Assembly (NCBI GenBank): GCA_002632325.1
Contig: NSJK01000006.1
Span: 92,862 to 156,861, forward strand
Source: Lysobacterales bacterium
GTDB taxonomy: Bacteria; Pseudomonadota; Gammaproteobacteria; Xanthomonadales; Rhodanobacteraceae
DNA: 64,000 nucleotides
Direction of reading: 5' to 3'
Under the pieces are notes generated by a model, which saw nothing but the letters and a program-made list of their open reading frames with translations, did no database searches and was not told the DNA's origin. The translations under genes were made by a program, and so were the position numbers. Positions 20,726 to 29,222 of the stretch are shown in pieces (the stretch's first letter is position 1; every line of letters starts with the position of its first letter).

Positions 20726-21364
20726 ATGAGCTCGCCATCGCAACCGGTGCTTTTCCACAATCCCCACAGCCGCGCCTGCATGACGCGCGCTCTGCTCGAA
20801 GAACTGGGCATTCCATTCGAAATCCGTGTCATCGATTTCCGCAAGGACGAGCAGCGCTCGGCCGAGTACCTCGCCATCAATCCGATGGGCAAGGTGCCGG
20901 CGCTGCGCCATGACGGCACCGTGGTCACCGAGACGGTGGCCATCTACATCTACCTCGCCGATCGCTTCGGCGCCGCCAAACTGGCGCCGGCGCTGGATGA
21001 TCCCGATCGCGGCAGTTACCTGCGCTGGCTGGTGTTCTATGCCGCCTGCTTCGAGCCTGCGGTGGGCGACCGCGCAGCCAAGCGTCCACCCGTTCCGCGC
21101 AGTCAATCGGGCTATGGTGATTTCGAATCGGTGATGACCACGGTGAACGACCAGCTTGCTGCAGGGCCCTATCTCCTCGGTGAGCGTTTCAGCGCAGCCG
21201 ACGTGTTGTGGGCCAACGCGCTGCGTTGGATCACGGGTTTCAAGCTCATCGATTCGAACCCGCAGATCGAGGCCTACATGAAGCGAGTGCTGGATCGCCC
21301 CGCCCAACTGCGTGCGGTCGCGGCCGATCAGGAGCTTGCCGAACAGATGGGCCTGGCCGGCTGA
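20726..21364 (+). CDS. Glutathione S-transferase family protein
   Basis: 212 aa cytosolic protein. The N-terminal thioredoxin-like domain has VLFHNPHSRACMTRALLEEL and NPMGKVPAL followed by VVTETVAIYIYLAD, the glutathione-binding cis-Pro and Glu-Thr/Ser region; the C-terminal alpha-helical GST domain includes GPYLLGERFSAADVLWANAL. The catalytic residue appears to be of the Ser/Cys type in SRAC rather than Tyr. Substrate unknown. It is convergent with the his operon, with a partial copy of the multi-hairpin repeat between them. Confidence 0.9.
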   Translation: MSSPSQPVLFHNPHSRACMTRALLEELGIPFEIRVIDFRKDEQRSAEYLAINPMGKVPALRHDGTVVTETVAIYIYLADRFGAAKLAPALDDPDRGSYLRWLVFYAACFEPAVGDRAAKRPPVPRSQSGYGDFESVMTTVNDQLAAGPYLLGERFSAADVLWANALRWITGFKLIDSNPQIEAYMKRVLDRPAQLRAVAADQELAEQMGLAG

Positions 21365-21384
21365 GCGAAGGCAACAGGCGGTTT

Positions 21385-21437
21385 GCAGTGCATCCATGCA
21401 CTGCGCCAACAGAGTGCTGAACAGAAATTTTCAGTAC
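21385..21437. repeat. Multi-hairpin repeat, partial copy C (his operon end)
   Basis: GCAGTGCA-tcca-TGCACTGC at 21385-21404 and GTGCTGAA...TTCAGTAC at 21414-21437 (one G-T wobble) match the last two hairpins of the five-hairpin repeat at 36622-36786 in sequence and order. It lies between the convergent GST (stop 21364) and hisIE (stop 21442) and probably acts as a bidirectional terminator. Confidence 0.7.
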
Positions 21438-21441
21438 CCGG

Positions 21442-22053
21442 CTAGTTACTGCGATGCCGCCGCGCGAGTTCAGCGACGACATCGGCGAGACCGAGGTCGG
21501 CGCCGCGCAGCAACACGAGCAGATGAAACAGCAGGTCGGCCGCTTCGTTGCGCAGACCGTCGCGGTCACCGATAGCGGCGGCGAGCGCGGTTTCGACGCC
21601 TTCCTCGCCGACTTTCTGCGCGCGGCGTGCGGGCGTCGCGGCGAGCAGCTTGGCAACGTAACTGGTTGCGGGATCGGCGCCCTTGCGTGCATCGATCAGC
21701 GCTTCGAGCTGGTTGAGCCAGGGATGCGCGGGTGTCTCGCCATCGAAACAGCTCGGCGTGCCGCGATGGCAGGTCGGACCTTGCGGCAGGACTTGCGCAA
21801 GCAAGGCATCGCGATCGCAATCAACTGCGAGCGAGACGAGATCGAGCACGTGGCCCGAGCTCTCGCCCTTCATCCACAGGCGCTGTTTGCTGCGCGACCA
21901 GAAATGCACGCGGTGTGTTTCCAGCGTGCGCTCGATTGCCTCGCGATTGACGTAGCCGAGCATGAGCACGCGGCCATCGCGTGCGTGCTGGGCGATCAGC
22001 GGCAGCAGGCCATCGCCCTTGTTCCAATTCAGCGTATCGGCAGCAAGACTCAT
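21442..22053 (-). CDS. hisI: Bifunctional phosphoribosyl-AMP cyclohydrolase / phosphoribosyl-ATP pyrophosphatase HisIE
   Basis: Steps 2 and 3 of histidine synthesis in one 203-aa protein. The N-terminal HisI domain has MLGYVNREAIERTLET, HFWSRSKQRLWMKGE and the zinc/active-site CD-CDRDALL and GPTCHRGTPSCF cysteines. The C-terminal HisE domain has KVGEEGVETALAA and NEAADLLFHLLVLL. ATG 22053 overlaps the hisF stop (ATGA), so it is translationally coupled. It is the last gene of the operon. Confidence 0.96.
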   Translation of the reverse strand: MSLAADTLNWNKGDGLLPLIAQHARDGRVLMLGYVNREAIERTLETHRVHFWSRSKQRLWMKGESSGHVLDLVSLAVDCDRDALLAQVLPQGPTCHRGTPSCFDGETPAHPWLNQLEALIDARKGADPATSYVAKLLAATPARRAQKVGEEGVETALAAAIGDRDGLRNEAADLLFHLLVLLRGADLGLADVVAELARRHRSN

Positions 22054-22826
22054 GGCCGCACCTCGATGCCTTGCGCGATCAGCGCAGGCTTGAGTGCGTC
22101 GATGCGGATGTCGCCCGAGTGAAACACGCTGGCGGCGAGTGCTGCATCGACATCGGCGCGCTCGAACACCTCGACGAAATGCGCGATCGTGCCGGCACCG
22201 CCCGAGGCGACCAGCGGCAAGTGCGTGGCGGCACGCACACGCGCGAGCAGATCGCAGGCATAGCCCGCGCGCAGGCCGTCTTGACGGATCGCGTTGACGA
22301 CGATTTCCCCGGCGCCGCGCGATTCGACTTCGCGCACCCAGCCGAGCAGGTCGCGGCCGGCATCGTGCGCAGCGTCGGGCTTGCCGCTGTGGGCGACCAC
22401 GCGCCAATTGCCGGTGGCATCCGTCTGCGCATCGACGTCGATGCCGATCACCACGCACTGGCTGCCGAAGCGCGTCGCGAGTTCCCCGATCAGTTCGGGG
22501 CGCGCGAGCGCAGGCGAATTGATGGAGATCTTGTCGGCGCCCGCTGCGAGCACGGCTTCGGCTTCGGCGACGTCACGGATGCCGCCCGCCACGCAGAACG
22601 GAATGTCGAGCTCGCGCGCGACGCGTTCGATCCACGCCGGATTGACGCAGCGGTTCTCGGGGCTTGCGGTGATGTCGTAGAACACCAGCTCGTCGGCGCC
22701 TTCGCTGGCGTAGCGACGTGCCAGTTCGACGATGTCGCCGACCACGCGGTGATCGCGGAAGCGCACGCCCTTGACCACGACGCCATTGGCGACATCGAGA
22801 CAGGCAATGATGCGACGGGCGGGCAT
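22050..22826 (-). CDS. hisF: Imidazole glycerol phosphate synthase subunit HisF
   Basis: Cyclase subunit of the HisHF complex, which turns PRFAR plus ammonia into IGP and AICAR. 258-aa TIM barrel with RIIACLDVANGVVVKG at the N-terminus (catalytic Asp in CLD) and a second catalytic Asp in VNAIRQDG. The start at 22826 is the family start MPARRIIACLD; it is 11 nt after the hisA stop. hisF is the only junction besides hisA that is not an overlap. Confidence 0.97.
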   Translation of the reverse strand: MPARRIIACLDVANGVVVKGVRFRDHRVVGDIVELARRYASEGADELVFYDITASPENRCVNPAWIERVARELDIPFCVAGGIRDVAEAEAVLAAGADKISINSPALARPELIGELATRFGSQCVVIGIDVDAQTDATGNWRVVAHSGKPDAAHDAGRDLLGWVREVESRGAGEIVVNAIRQDGLRAGYACDLLARVRAATHLPLVASGGAGTIAHFVEVFERADVDAALAASVFHSGDIRIDALKPALIAQGIEVRP

Positions 22827-22837
22827 GGCGGTGTCCT

Positions 22838-23572
22838 TCAGGCGGTGTCTGCTGCGCGCAGTTGCGCAAGTTCGAGCGTGCCTTCGAGCAGGGCGGTGCC
22901 GGCCACGCAGGCGGCGACGCCGGTACCTGCGAGCGCCTCGACATCGGCACGATCGCGCACACCGCCCGAGGCGATCCACGCGATCTGCGGCCAGCGCGCG
23001 GCGAGCAGGCGATAGAGCGTGAGGTTGGGGCCGGCGCGCATGCCGTCATGCTCGATGTCGGTGCACAGCACGTGTTGCAGTCCCGCGCCGAGCAGGCGTT
23101 CGAGCAGGCTCGCGAAGTCGATCCGGCTTTTCGTCTGCCAGGCATCGAGCGCGGGATACCAGTGGCCGTCGCCGCCCAGACGCAGGTCGAGCGCGATGCA
23201 CAGGCGCGTCGCACCGAAACGTTCGAGCCATGCCGCGACGGTGTTCGGTTCGCGCGCGGCCAGACTGCCGATCACCACACGCGCGACGCCGACATCGAAC
23301 AGGCGCTGCACATCATCGAGATCGCGCACGCCGCCACCGGCCTGCACGTGCAGGGTGGTCTGCGCAAGCTGGCCGATGAGTTCGATCTGTCGCGGCGTGC
23401 CTGCGCGCGCGCCATCGAGATCGACCACGTGCAGCCAGCTCGCACCGGCCTGTGCGTAGTCGCCCGCGAGTGCGAGTGGGTCGCGGGCGAACTCGCGCGA
23501 CTGCGCGAAATCGCCTTGACGCAGGCGCACGACGCGACCGTCGCGCAGATCGATGGCAGGGATCACGAGCAT
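22838..23572 (-). CDS. hisA: Phosphoribosylformimino-AICAR-P isomerase HisA
   Basis: Fourth step of the pathway, an Amadori rearrangement on a TIM barrel. 244 aa with MLVIPAIDLRDGRVVRL (catalytic Asp in AIDL), VQAGGGVRDLDDV and a C-terminal Asp in CTDIEHDGM. The start overlaps the end of hisH by 10 nt. Confidence 0.97.
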   Translation of the reverse strand: MLVIPAIDLRDGRVVRLRQGDFAQSREFARDPLALAGDYAQAGASWLHVVDLDGARAGTPRQIELIGQLAQTTLHVQAGGGVRDLDDVQRLFDVGVARVVIGSLAAREPNTVAAWLERFGATRLCIALDLRLGGDGHWYPALDAWQTKSRIDFASLLERLLGAGLQHVLCTDIEHDGMRAGPNLTLYRLLAARWPQIAWIASGGVRDRADVEALAGTGVAACVAGTALLEGTLELAQLRAADTA

Positions 23573-24162
23573 GGCAGTTCAAGGAAATTGGCGAGGATGC
23601 GGCGACCGACCGCAGCGGATTTCTCGGGATGGAACTGCACGCCGGCGATGTGGCCGCGCGCGACTGCGGCGCTGAACTCACCGCCATGGGCGCTGGCGGC
23701 GATCGTTGCCGCGCCCGGCGCGACTGCGTAGCCGTGGACGAAGTACACCCACGCGCCGCGTGCCACGCCCGCGAGCAGCGGATGCGGCTGGATTTGATCG
23801 AGCGTGTTCCAGCCCATGTGCGGCCAGCGCGGCGCGGCGGACAGGCGCGCCACCGTGCCGGGCAAGAGGCCGAGTCCTTCGACCTCGCCTTCGGCGCTGC
23901 GCTCGAACAGGAGTTGCATGCCCAGACAAATACCCAGCAGCGGTTGACTGAGGGTGCGGATGACGCGATCGAGTCCGCTCGCGCGCAGATGCTGCATCGC
24001 CTGCGCGGCGGCGCCGACACCGGGGAGGATCACGTGGCTCGCATTCGTGATCGTGCTGGCGCTGTCGCTCACCCGCGCCTCGACGCCCAGGCGTGCGCAA
24101 GCGGTGACGAGCGAGCCGAAATTCGCGCCACCCGCCGCGATGATGACGAGGCCCGCGTTCAT
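23563..24162 (-). CDS. hisH: Imidazole glycerol phosphate synthase glutaminase subunit HisH
   Basis: Class I glutamine amidotransferase giving ammonia to HisF. 199 aa with the nucleophile in LLGICLGMQLL (Cys79), oxyanion region PGVGAA near 48-53 and the His-Glu pair in GVQFHPEKS near the C-terminus. ATGA overlap with the hisB stop. Confidence 0.97.
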   Translation of the reverse strand: MNAGLVIIAAGGANFGSLVTACARLGVEARVSDSASTITNASHVILPGVGAAAQAMQHLRASGLDRVIRTLSQPLLGICLGMQLLFERSAEGEVEGLGLLPGTVARLSAAPRWPHMGWNTLDQIQPHPLLAGVARGAWVYFVHGYAVAPGAATIAASAHGGEFSAAVARGHIAGVQFHPEKSAAVGRRILANFLELPCS

Positions 24163-25289
24163 GCGGCCGCTCCGCCCGCGAGCACGCCCTTGCTGCTGGG
24201 GATCTGCGTGCTTTCGATGCGGATCGCCTGACGCAGCGCGCGGCCCATCGCCTTGAAACAGGCTTCGATCATGTGATGGGCATTGCTGCCGACCACGCGC
24301 AGGTGGAGCGTGGCGCCCAGCGCGTCGGCAAGACTGTGGAAGAAATGCGGCACCATTTCGCAGGGCAGACCGCCGACCGCTTCGCGCGGAAAGCTGCCGC
24401 TGAACACGAAGCCCGCGCGCCCTGAAAGATCAAGCACGACATCGGCACGGCTCTCGTCCATCGGTACCGCGAAAGCGATCGCTCCCGTATTGCGTTGTGG
24501 CAAGTCGGATGGGTCGAAGCCGTAGCGGGCGATGCCGCGACGTTCGCCGAGCGCGCGACGCAGTGTCTGACCGAGCGCGAGCGCGCAGTCTTCGACGCTG
24601 TGGTGTTCATCGACCGCGAGATCACCTTCGCAGCGCAATTCAATCGCGAAGCCACCATGCACGGCGAGCTGTTCGAGCATGTGGTCGAAGAAGCCGATGC
24701 CGGTACTGATCCGGGCGCGTGGCGCTGCATCGAGGTCGATCGCCACCGAGATCGAAGTCTCGCGCGTCTTGCGTTCGACTTGCGCGCGCCGCGGTGCATC
24801 GAGCAGGGCGCTGGCGATCTGGGGCCAGCCCTGTCCATCGCAGATTAGAAATCCGCGCAGGCCCATGTTTGCGGCCAGTTCCAGATCGCTATCGCGATCG
24901 CCGATCACCGCGCTGCGCGCACGGTCGATGACGCCATCGACGAGATAGTGACGAACCATGCCGACGCCGGGCTTGCGCGTGGCTACGTGGTCGCTGGCGA
25001 AGTGGCGGTCGATCAGCACCTCGCGAAACGTGATCCCTTCGCTGGCGAGGATGTCGAGCAGGAGTTGTTGCGGGCCGACGAAGCTGTCTTGCGGAAAACT
25101 TGCCGTGCCCAGGCCATCCTGATTGCTCACCATCACCAATTCGTAGCCCGCATCGACGCAGCGGCGCAGCGCGCTGATCGAGCCGGGCACGAGACGGAAC
25201 TTCACGTAGCTGTCGATCTGCTGGTCAGGCGGTTCGACGATGAGCGTGCCATCGCGATCGACGAACAGGATCTTCGCGGGCGCGTTCAT
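24159..25289 (-). CDS. hisB: Bifunctional histidinol-phosphatase / imidazoleglycerol-phosphate dehydratase HisB
   Basis: 376 aa with two domains. The N-terminal HAD phosphatase has FVDRDGTLIVEP (residues 9-20) and IGDRDSDLELA. The C-terminal dehydratase has GIGFFDHMLEQLAVHG, DEHHSVEDCALALGQ and HHMIEACFKAMGRAL, the metal-binding His motifs. The fused form is typical of gammaproteobacteria. ATGA overlap with the hisC stop. Confidence 0.97.
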   Translation of the reverse strand: MNAPAKILFVDRDGTLIVEPPDQQIDSYVKFRLVPGSISALRRCVDAGYELVMVSNQDGLGTASFPQDSFVGPQQLLLDILASEGITFREVLIDRHFASDHVATRKPGVGMVRHYLVDGVIDRARSAVIGDRDSDLELAANMGLRGFLICDGQGWPQIASALLDAPRRAQVERKTRETSISVAIDLDAAPRARISTGIGFFDHMLEQLAVHGGFAIELRCEGDLAVDEHHSVEDCALALGQTLRRALGERRGIARYGFDPSDLPQRNTGAIAFAVPMDESRADVVLDLSGRAGFVFSGSFPREAVGGLPCEMVPHFFHSLADALGATLHLRVVGSNAHHMIEACFKAMGRALRQAIRIESTQIPSSKGVLAGGAAA

Positions 25290-26353
25290 GACGGGGCTCC
25301 AGCGAGCGCCGCGAGGACCGCGTCATTGTCGGCCTGAGTGCCGATGCTGATGCGCAGACAGTTGTCCAGCCCCGGCTGGCTGGAAAAATCGCGCACGAGG
25401 ATGTCGTGGGCGAGCAGACGCTCGAAGGCGCGGCGTGAATCGGCGAAACGCAGCAGCAGGAAATTGCCGAACGAGGGCCATACCTTGCGCACCGCGGGCA
25501 GATTGGCAAGCATGGCGCGCATGCGCTCGCGCTCGCGCACGAGCAGGGCGATACGCTCGCGCGTGCGCTCGAGTGCGGCCGGCTCCAGCACACGCAAACC
25601 GGCGCGCACGCTCGGCGCGGGCAGCGGATACGGTGGCGCGATGCGGGCGACGAGATCGACGATCTCCTCGTCTGCAATCAGGCTGCCGATGCGCGCGCCG
25701 GCCAGACCGTGCGCCTTTGACAAGGTGCGCAGCACGGCCAGATTGGCGTGACGATCGAGCAGGCCGCAGGCGCTGACCGCGTCGGCAAACTCGATGTAGG
25801 CCTCATCGACGACGAGCAGGGCGCGACTGGCGAGTGCACTGGCAAGTGAGTCGATGTGCTGGTGAAACAAGGTGCCGCTTGGATTGTTGGGCGAGCACAG
25901 GAACACGAGCTTGGTGTCGGCATCGATCCGGGCGAGCAGCGCGTCGTGGTCGAGTGCGAAGTCGGCGCTCGGATCAAGCGTGACCGCGCGAAAGCGAGCA
26001 TCGTGCACGGTCGCGCCGATGCGATACATGCCAAAGCTCGGCGCAAGCGCGACGACGTTGTCGTGCCCGGCGCGGCAGAATGCGCGCAACAGCAGATCGA
26101 TCGCCTCGTCGCTGCCGCGACCGATCCACAGGCGTTCGGCGGCGATGCCGTAGAGTGCGGCAATTCGCTCGCGCAGCCGTTCGGGCTGTGGCTCGGGATA
26201 GCGATTGATCGACTCGCTGCGCTCATCGTCGAGCTCGTCCCAAGGCAGTTCGTTGGCATCCAGCCGGATACGCGCCTTGAAGCCGCTGCGTCGTGCCGAG
26301 GCATAGGGCTTGAGCGCGACCAATTCCGGCCGCGCGCGTTGCAAGAGGCTCAT
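25286..26353 (-). CDS. hisC: Histidinol-phosphate aminotransferase HisC
   Basis: PLP enzyme converting imidazole-acetol phosphate to histidinol phosphate. 355 aa. Landmarks are RLDANELPWD, SPNNPSGTLF, VVDEAYIEFAD and the Schiff-base lysine in TLSKAHGLAGARIG. The start at 26353 (MSLLQRARPELVALKPY) overlaps the hisD stop; the longer open frame into hisD is not used. Confidence 0.97.
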   Translation of the reverse strand: MSLLQRARPELVALKPYASARRSGFKARIRLDANELPWDELDDERSESINRYPEPQPERLRERIAALYGIAAERLWIGRGSDEAIDLLLRAFCRAGHDNVVALAPSFGMYRIGATVHDARFRAVTLDPSADFALDHDALLARIDADTKLVFLCSPNNPSGTLFHQHIDSLASALASRALLVVDEAYIEFADAVSACGLLDRHANLAVLRTLSKAHGLAGARIGSLIADEEIVDLVARIAPPYPLPAPSVRAGLRVLEPAALERTRERIALLVRERERMRAMLANLPAVRKVWPSFGNFLLLRFADSRRAFERLLAHDILVRDFSSQPGLDNCLRISIGTQADNDAVLAALAGAPS

Positions 26354-27687
26354 GGCGCGCGGTCCAGTGCGGCAAGGCGCAGATCGACAGCGCGCGCATG
26401 CGCTTCGAGACCTTCGGCGCGGGCGAGCAGAGCAGCGTCGGGGCCGACTTCGCGCAGGCCATCGGCGTTGAGCTCCTGCACGTAGACGCGGCGCATGAAG
26501 CTGTCGACGCCGACGCCGCCGAACGCGCGCGCGAAACCGAGCGTGGGCAGCACGTGGTTGGGGCCGGCGCAGTAATCGCCTACGGTCTCGGGCGACCATG
26601 CACCGAGGAAGATGCTGCCCGCATTGGAAAGCCGTGGCAGCCAGCGACGCGGGTCGCGCACGTTGACGATCAGGTGTTCTGGCGCATAGCGCTCGGACAC
26701 GGCGATTGCCTGCGCGAGATCGGCAACGCGGATCAAGCGCGCATGCGCAAGTGCCTCACGCGCGATCGCGTTGCGCGGCAGGCTCGTGACTTGCCGCGCA
26801 ATGGCGTGCGCGACCCCATCGAGCAGATCCGCGTTCGGACTCACCAGCAGCACCTGCGAGTCGCTGCCGTGTTCGGCCTGCGCGAGCAGATCGGCGGCGA
26901 TGAAGTCGGGGTCGGCTGCCTCGTCGGCAATCACCAGGACTTCTGACGGCCCTGCGGGCAGATCGACTGCGGCGCCCTGCGGATCGGCGGCGACTTCGAG
27001 CTTGGCCGCAGTGACCCAGGCATTGCCCGGCCCGAACAGTTTGGCGCAGCGGGGCACGCTCTGCGTGCCGCAGGCGAGCGCGGCGATCGCCTGTGCACCG
27101 CCGATCTTGAATACCTGATCGACTCCGCACAGGCGCGCGGCAGCGAGGATGGTCGGATCGGCGCTGCCGTCCGAACGCGGCGGCGTGGCAAGCACGATTT
27201 GCCGGCAGCCAGCAACACGCGCCGGCACCGCGAGCATCCACACGGTGGAGGGCAGGGGCGCAGTGCCGGCGGGCGCGTAGAGACCCACCGTGTCGATTGG
27301 CCGCAGCAGTTGCTCGCAGCGCACGCCGCGCGCGGTGTGGCAGATCAGATCCTTGCCGCGCTGCGCACGGTGAAAGGTTTCGATGCGCTCGATTGCACGT
27401 TCGATCGCGCCGCGCAATTCCGGCTTCAAGCTCGCGAGCGCGGCGTCGAATTCCGCCTCGCTGACCGCGAAGCGGGTGAGCGAGGCGCGGTCGAAGCGCG
27501 CGCTGTACTCGCGCAGGGCATCGTCGCCGCGTGCACGCACGTCGGCGATGATTGCACGCACCGCATCGCTGCGCGCCGGATCGGCGAGTTGTGCCGGACG
27601 TGCGAGCACGGCGTCGCGAGCGCGCTCGTCGAGATCACTCCACTCGATGATCGGAGTCGATGTGCACGGATTGGGCAGCGCGTTCAT
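26350..27687 (-). CDS. hisD: Histidinol dehydrogenase HisD
   Basis: NAD- and zinc-dependent oxidation of histidinol to histidine, the final two steps. 445 aa. Family signatures GLYAPAGTAPLPSTVWML, QVFKIGGAQAIAALA, DLPAGPSEVLVIAD, ADLLAQAEHG and AGPNHVLPT are all visible. The start ATG 27687 overlaps the hisG stop. Confidence 0.97.
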   Translation of the reverse strand: MNALPNPCTSTPIIEWSDLDERARDAVLARPAQLADPARSDAVRAIIADVRARGDDALREYSARFDRASLTRFAVSEAEFDAALASLKPELRGAIERAIERIETFHRAQRGKDLICHTARGVRCEQLLRPIDTVGLYAPAGTAPLPSTVWMLAVPARVAGCRQIVLATPPRSDGSADPTILAAARLCGVDQVFKIGGAQAIAALACGTQSVPRCAKLFGPGNAWVTAAKLEVAADPQGAAVDLPAGPSEVLVIADEAADPDFIAADLLAQAEHGSDSQVLLVSPNADLLDGVAHAIARQVTSLPRNAIAREALAHARLIRVADLAQAIAVSERYAPEHLIVNVRDPRRWLPRLSNAGSIFLGAWSPETVGDYCAGPNHVLPTLGFARAFGGVGVDSFMRRVYVQELNADGLREVGPDAALLARAEGLEAHARAVDLRLAALDRAP

Positions 27688-28577
27688 GCGAGCATCCGCT
27701 CGACGTTGAGCACGAGCAGTCCGTGGGCACCGAGTCGCTTGAGTTCTTCAAGGTGCTGCCAGTCGAGCTGCGCATCGCACAGGGCTTGCAGCGCGATGTC
27801 GTCGGGGCGGCCGTCGAGGCCGAGCACGCTGGGTTGCTCGCGCGTGGGCAGCAGGCGGCGAATCTCGTCGAGCGCGCTGCGCGGAGCCTGCAGCATGAGC
27901 AGGCGCGCACCATCGCCCGAGAGCGCCGCGCCGATGCGCGCGCAAAAGCGTTCGATCAGCGCACTGGTCGCCGCGGCCGGCGCATGCGGGCTGGCCACCA
28001 GCACCGCTTCGCTGCGCAGCACGTTGGCAAGCTCATGCAATTGATTGGCGGCCAGCGTGGCGCCACTGGAAACCAGATCGCAGATTGCATGCGCCTTGCC
28101 CAGACGCGGCGCAATCTCGACCGAGCCGTTGAGCATGACGACCTCGGCCTGGATGCCTTGCTCGCGCAGCCAGCGCGCGGTCAGTTGCGGATAGGAGGTG
28201 GCAATGCGCAGGCCGGCGAGATCTTCGATGCGTTCGATCGGGCCGCCGTCGGGTACGGCGAGCGCAAGGCGGCACTGGCCGAAACCGAGGGCGCGCAGCT
28301 CGCCGGGGAACGGCGTTCCCTGCGCGGCGAGGCGCTGTTCATCGAGCACGTTGCGGCCGACGATGCCGAGCTCGCAGCTGCCTTCGACGAGCAGGCCGGG
28401 AATGTCGTCGTCGCGCACCAGGAGCACATCGACCGGCAGGTTCTCGCCGTAGAGGAACAGTTTGTCGCGACTCTCGCGGAAGGCGAGGCCGGCGCGGCGC
28501 AGCAGGCCGAGCGAATCCTGCGACAGGCGCCCGGATTTCTGCACGGCAATGCGCAGGCGTTCGCGGGCGGTGCTCAT
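27684..28577 (-). CDS. hisG: ATP phosphoribosyltransferase HisG
   Basis: First committed step, ATP + PRPP to phosphoribosyl-ATP; usually feedback-inhibited by histidine. 297 aa, the long form that has a C-terminal regulatory domain. RIAVQKSGRLS at the N-terminus, GIVGRNVLDEQ, RIATSYPQLTARWL and the PRPP loop region MLNGSVEIAPRLGKAHAICDLVSSGATL are clear. The start at 28577 (MSTARERLRIAVQ) overlaps the stop of the TrpR-family gene by ATGA. Confidence 0.97.
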   Translation of the reverse strand: MSTARERLRIAVQKSGRLSQDSLGLLRRAGLAFRESRDKLFLYGENLPVDVLLVRDDDIPGLLVEGSCELGIVGRNVLDEQRLAAQGTPFPGELRALGFGQCRLALAVPDGGPIERIEDLAGLRIATSYPQLTARWLREQGIQAEVVMLNGSVEIAPRLGKAHAICDLVSSGATLAANQLHELANVLRSEAVLVASPHAPAAATSALIERFCARIGAALSGDGARLLMLQAPRSALDEIRRLLPTREQPSVLGLDGRPDDIALQALCDAQLDWQHLEELKRLGAHGLLVLNVERMLA

Positions 28578-28909
28578 GATGCGGCTCCACTGCGCGGCTT
28601 GCGTGCCGGCTTGAGGCGGGCCGCGGCCAGTGCATAACCACCTGCGCCTTGTTCGAGGCAGCGCGCGACGCGGCCGATGGTGGTGATGCTCACGGCGGTC
28701 GCCTCGTGGATCTGCCGGTACGGTTTTTCGGCGAGCAGTTGCGGCACCACACTCCAGCGCTCGCGCATTGCCTCGCGCTCGGCCGGCGTGCACAGGTCGT
28801 CGAGAAAGGCCTGCATCTCGGCGACGCTGCGCAAGCTGAGCAGTGCTTCGCACAACGCGCGTTCGGAGCGGCGCGAATCGAGGGTCGGGGCAAGCGGTCT
28901 GCGTTTCAT
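28574..28909 (-). CDS. TrpR/YerC-family transcriptional regulator, putative his operon repressor (HisR-like)
   Basis: 111-aa helical DNA-binding protein of the Trp repressor superfamily. AEREAMRERWSVVPQLLAEKPYRQIHEATAVSITTIGRVARCL contains the TrpR helix-turn-helix (shown by key parts: LAEKPYRQI, then AVSITTIGRVAR). It is the first gene of the his operon and is translationally coupled to hisG. In Xanthomonadales such a gene has been proposed from comparative genomics to be a histidine-responsive regulator; here the trp-operator-like palindrome next to its own start supports autoregulation of the whole operon. Basic N- and C-terminal tails flank the domain. The histidine co-repressor role is inference. 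Confidence 0.85.
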   Translation of the reverse strand: MKRRPLAPTLDSRRSERALCEALLSLRSVAEMQAFLDDLCTPAEREAMRERWSVVPQLLAEKPYRQIHEATAVSITTIGRVARCLEQGAGGYALAAARLKPARKPRSGAAS

Positions 28910-28915
28910 GTCAGC

Positions 28916-28933
28916 GTACTAATGCGTTAATAC
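28916..28933 (-). promoter_or_regulatory. Trp-operator-like palindrome, predicted operator of the his operon
   Basis: GTACTAATGCGTTAATAC is an 18-bp near-palindrome (14 of 18 positions symmetrical: GTA.TAA.GC.TTA.TAC). It strongly resembles the enteric trp operator core GTACTAGTTAACTAGTAC. It lies 7 to 24 nt upstream of the TrpR-family start codon and immediately downstream of the predicted transcription start, so a bound repressor would block the his promoter. Confidence 0.7.
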
Positions 28934-28940
28934 GTTGCGA

Positions 28941-28970
28941 AGTGTAGCGGCGCTTGATTTTCGCCGTCAA
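28941..28970 (-). promoter_or_regulatory. Predicted sigma-70 promoter of the his operon
   Basis: Read on the minus strand: TTGACG (28970-28965), an 18-nt spacer, then TACACT (28946-28941). The predicted transcription start is near 28934, at the edge of the operator palindrome. There is no clear Shine-Dalgarno before the ATG at 28909. Confidence 0.6.
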
Positions 28971-29222
28971 GCGTGATCGTGAGGTGCGGGTTTCGTCGAG
29001 CGGAAACCCGGGTCCGGCACTTTCGAACAAGATGAAGGACTGCTGGTCTTGCTTCGTGCTGTCAGGTTCGGCCCTGTCCACGCCAACCCGCGCAGCGCTC
29101 GAAAGGACAGGCAAGACCGAAACACGAAGAACACGAAGAACAGGGAGATGAAAGAGATGAAGGACATGAAGGTGGTGAAGACGCCCTGTTCCGACTGCGG
29201 CCGCAGGCGGACCGCCGGGTTT
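28971..29222. other. Intergenic stretch with a hairpin and a purine-rich imperfect repeat
   Basis: Between oxyR (3' end) and the his promoter. CGGGTTTC (28987-28994) pairs with GAAACCCG (29003-29010), and 29120-29180 is an imperfect GAA/GAAC/GATGAAG purine repeat (ACACGAAGAACACGAAGAAC...). No gene is supported; the 66-67 aa frames here are low-complexity artefacts. Confidence 0.5.

Noticed and set aside
28910..28935. Histidine leader peptide and attenuator before the his operon
   Set aside because: There is no His-rich short ORF or terminator/antiterminator pair between the predicted transcription start and the first gene; only the operator-like palindrome is present.
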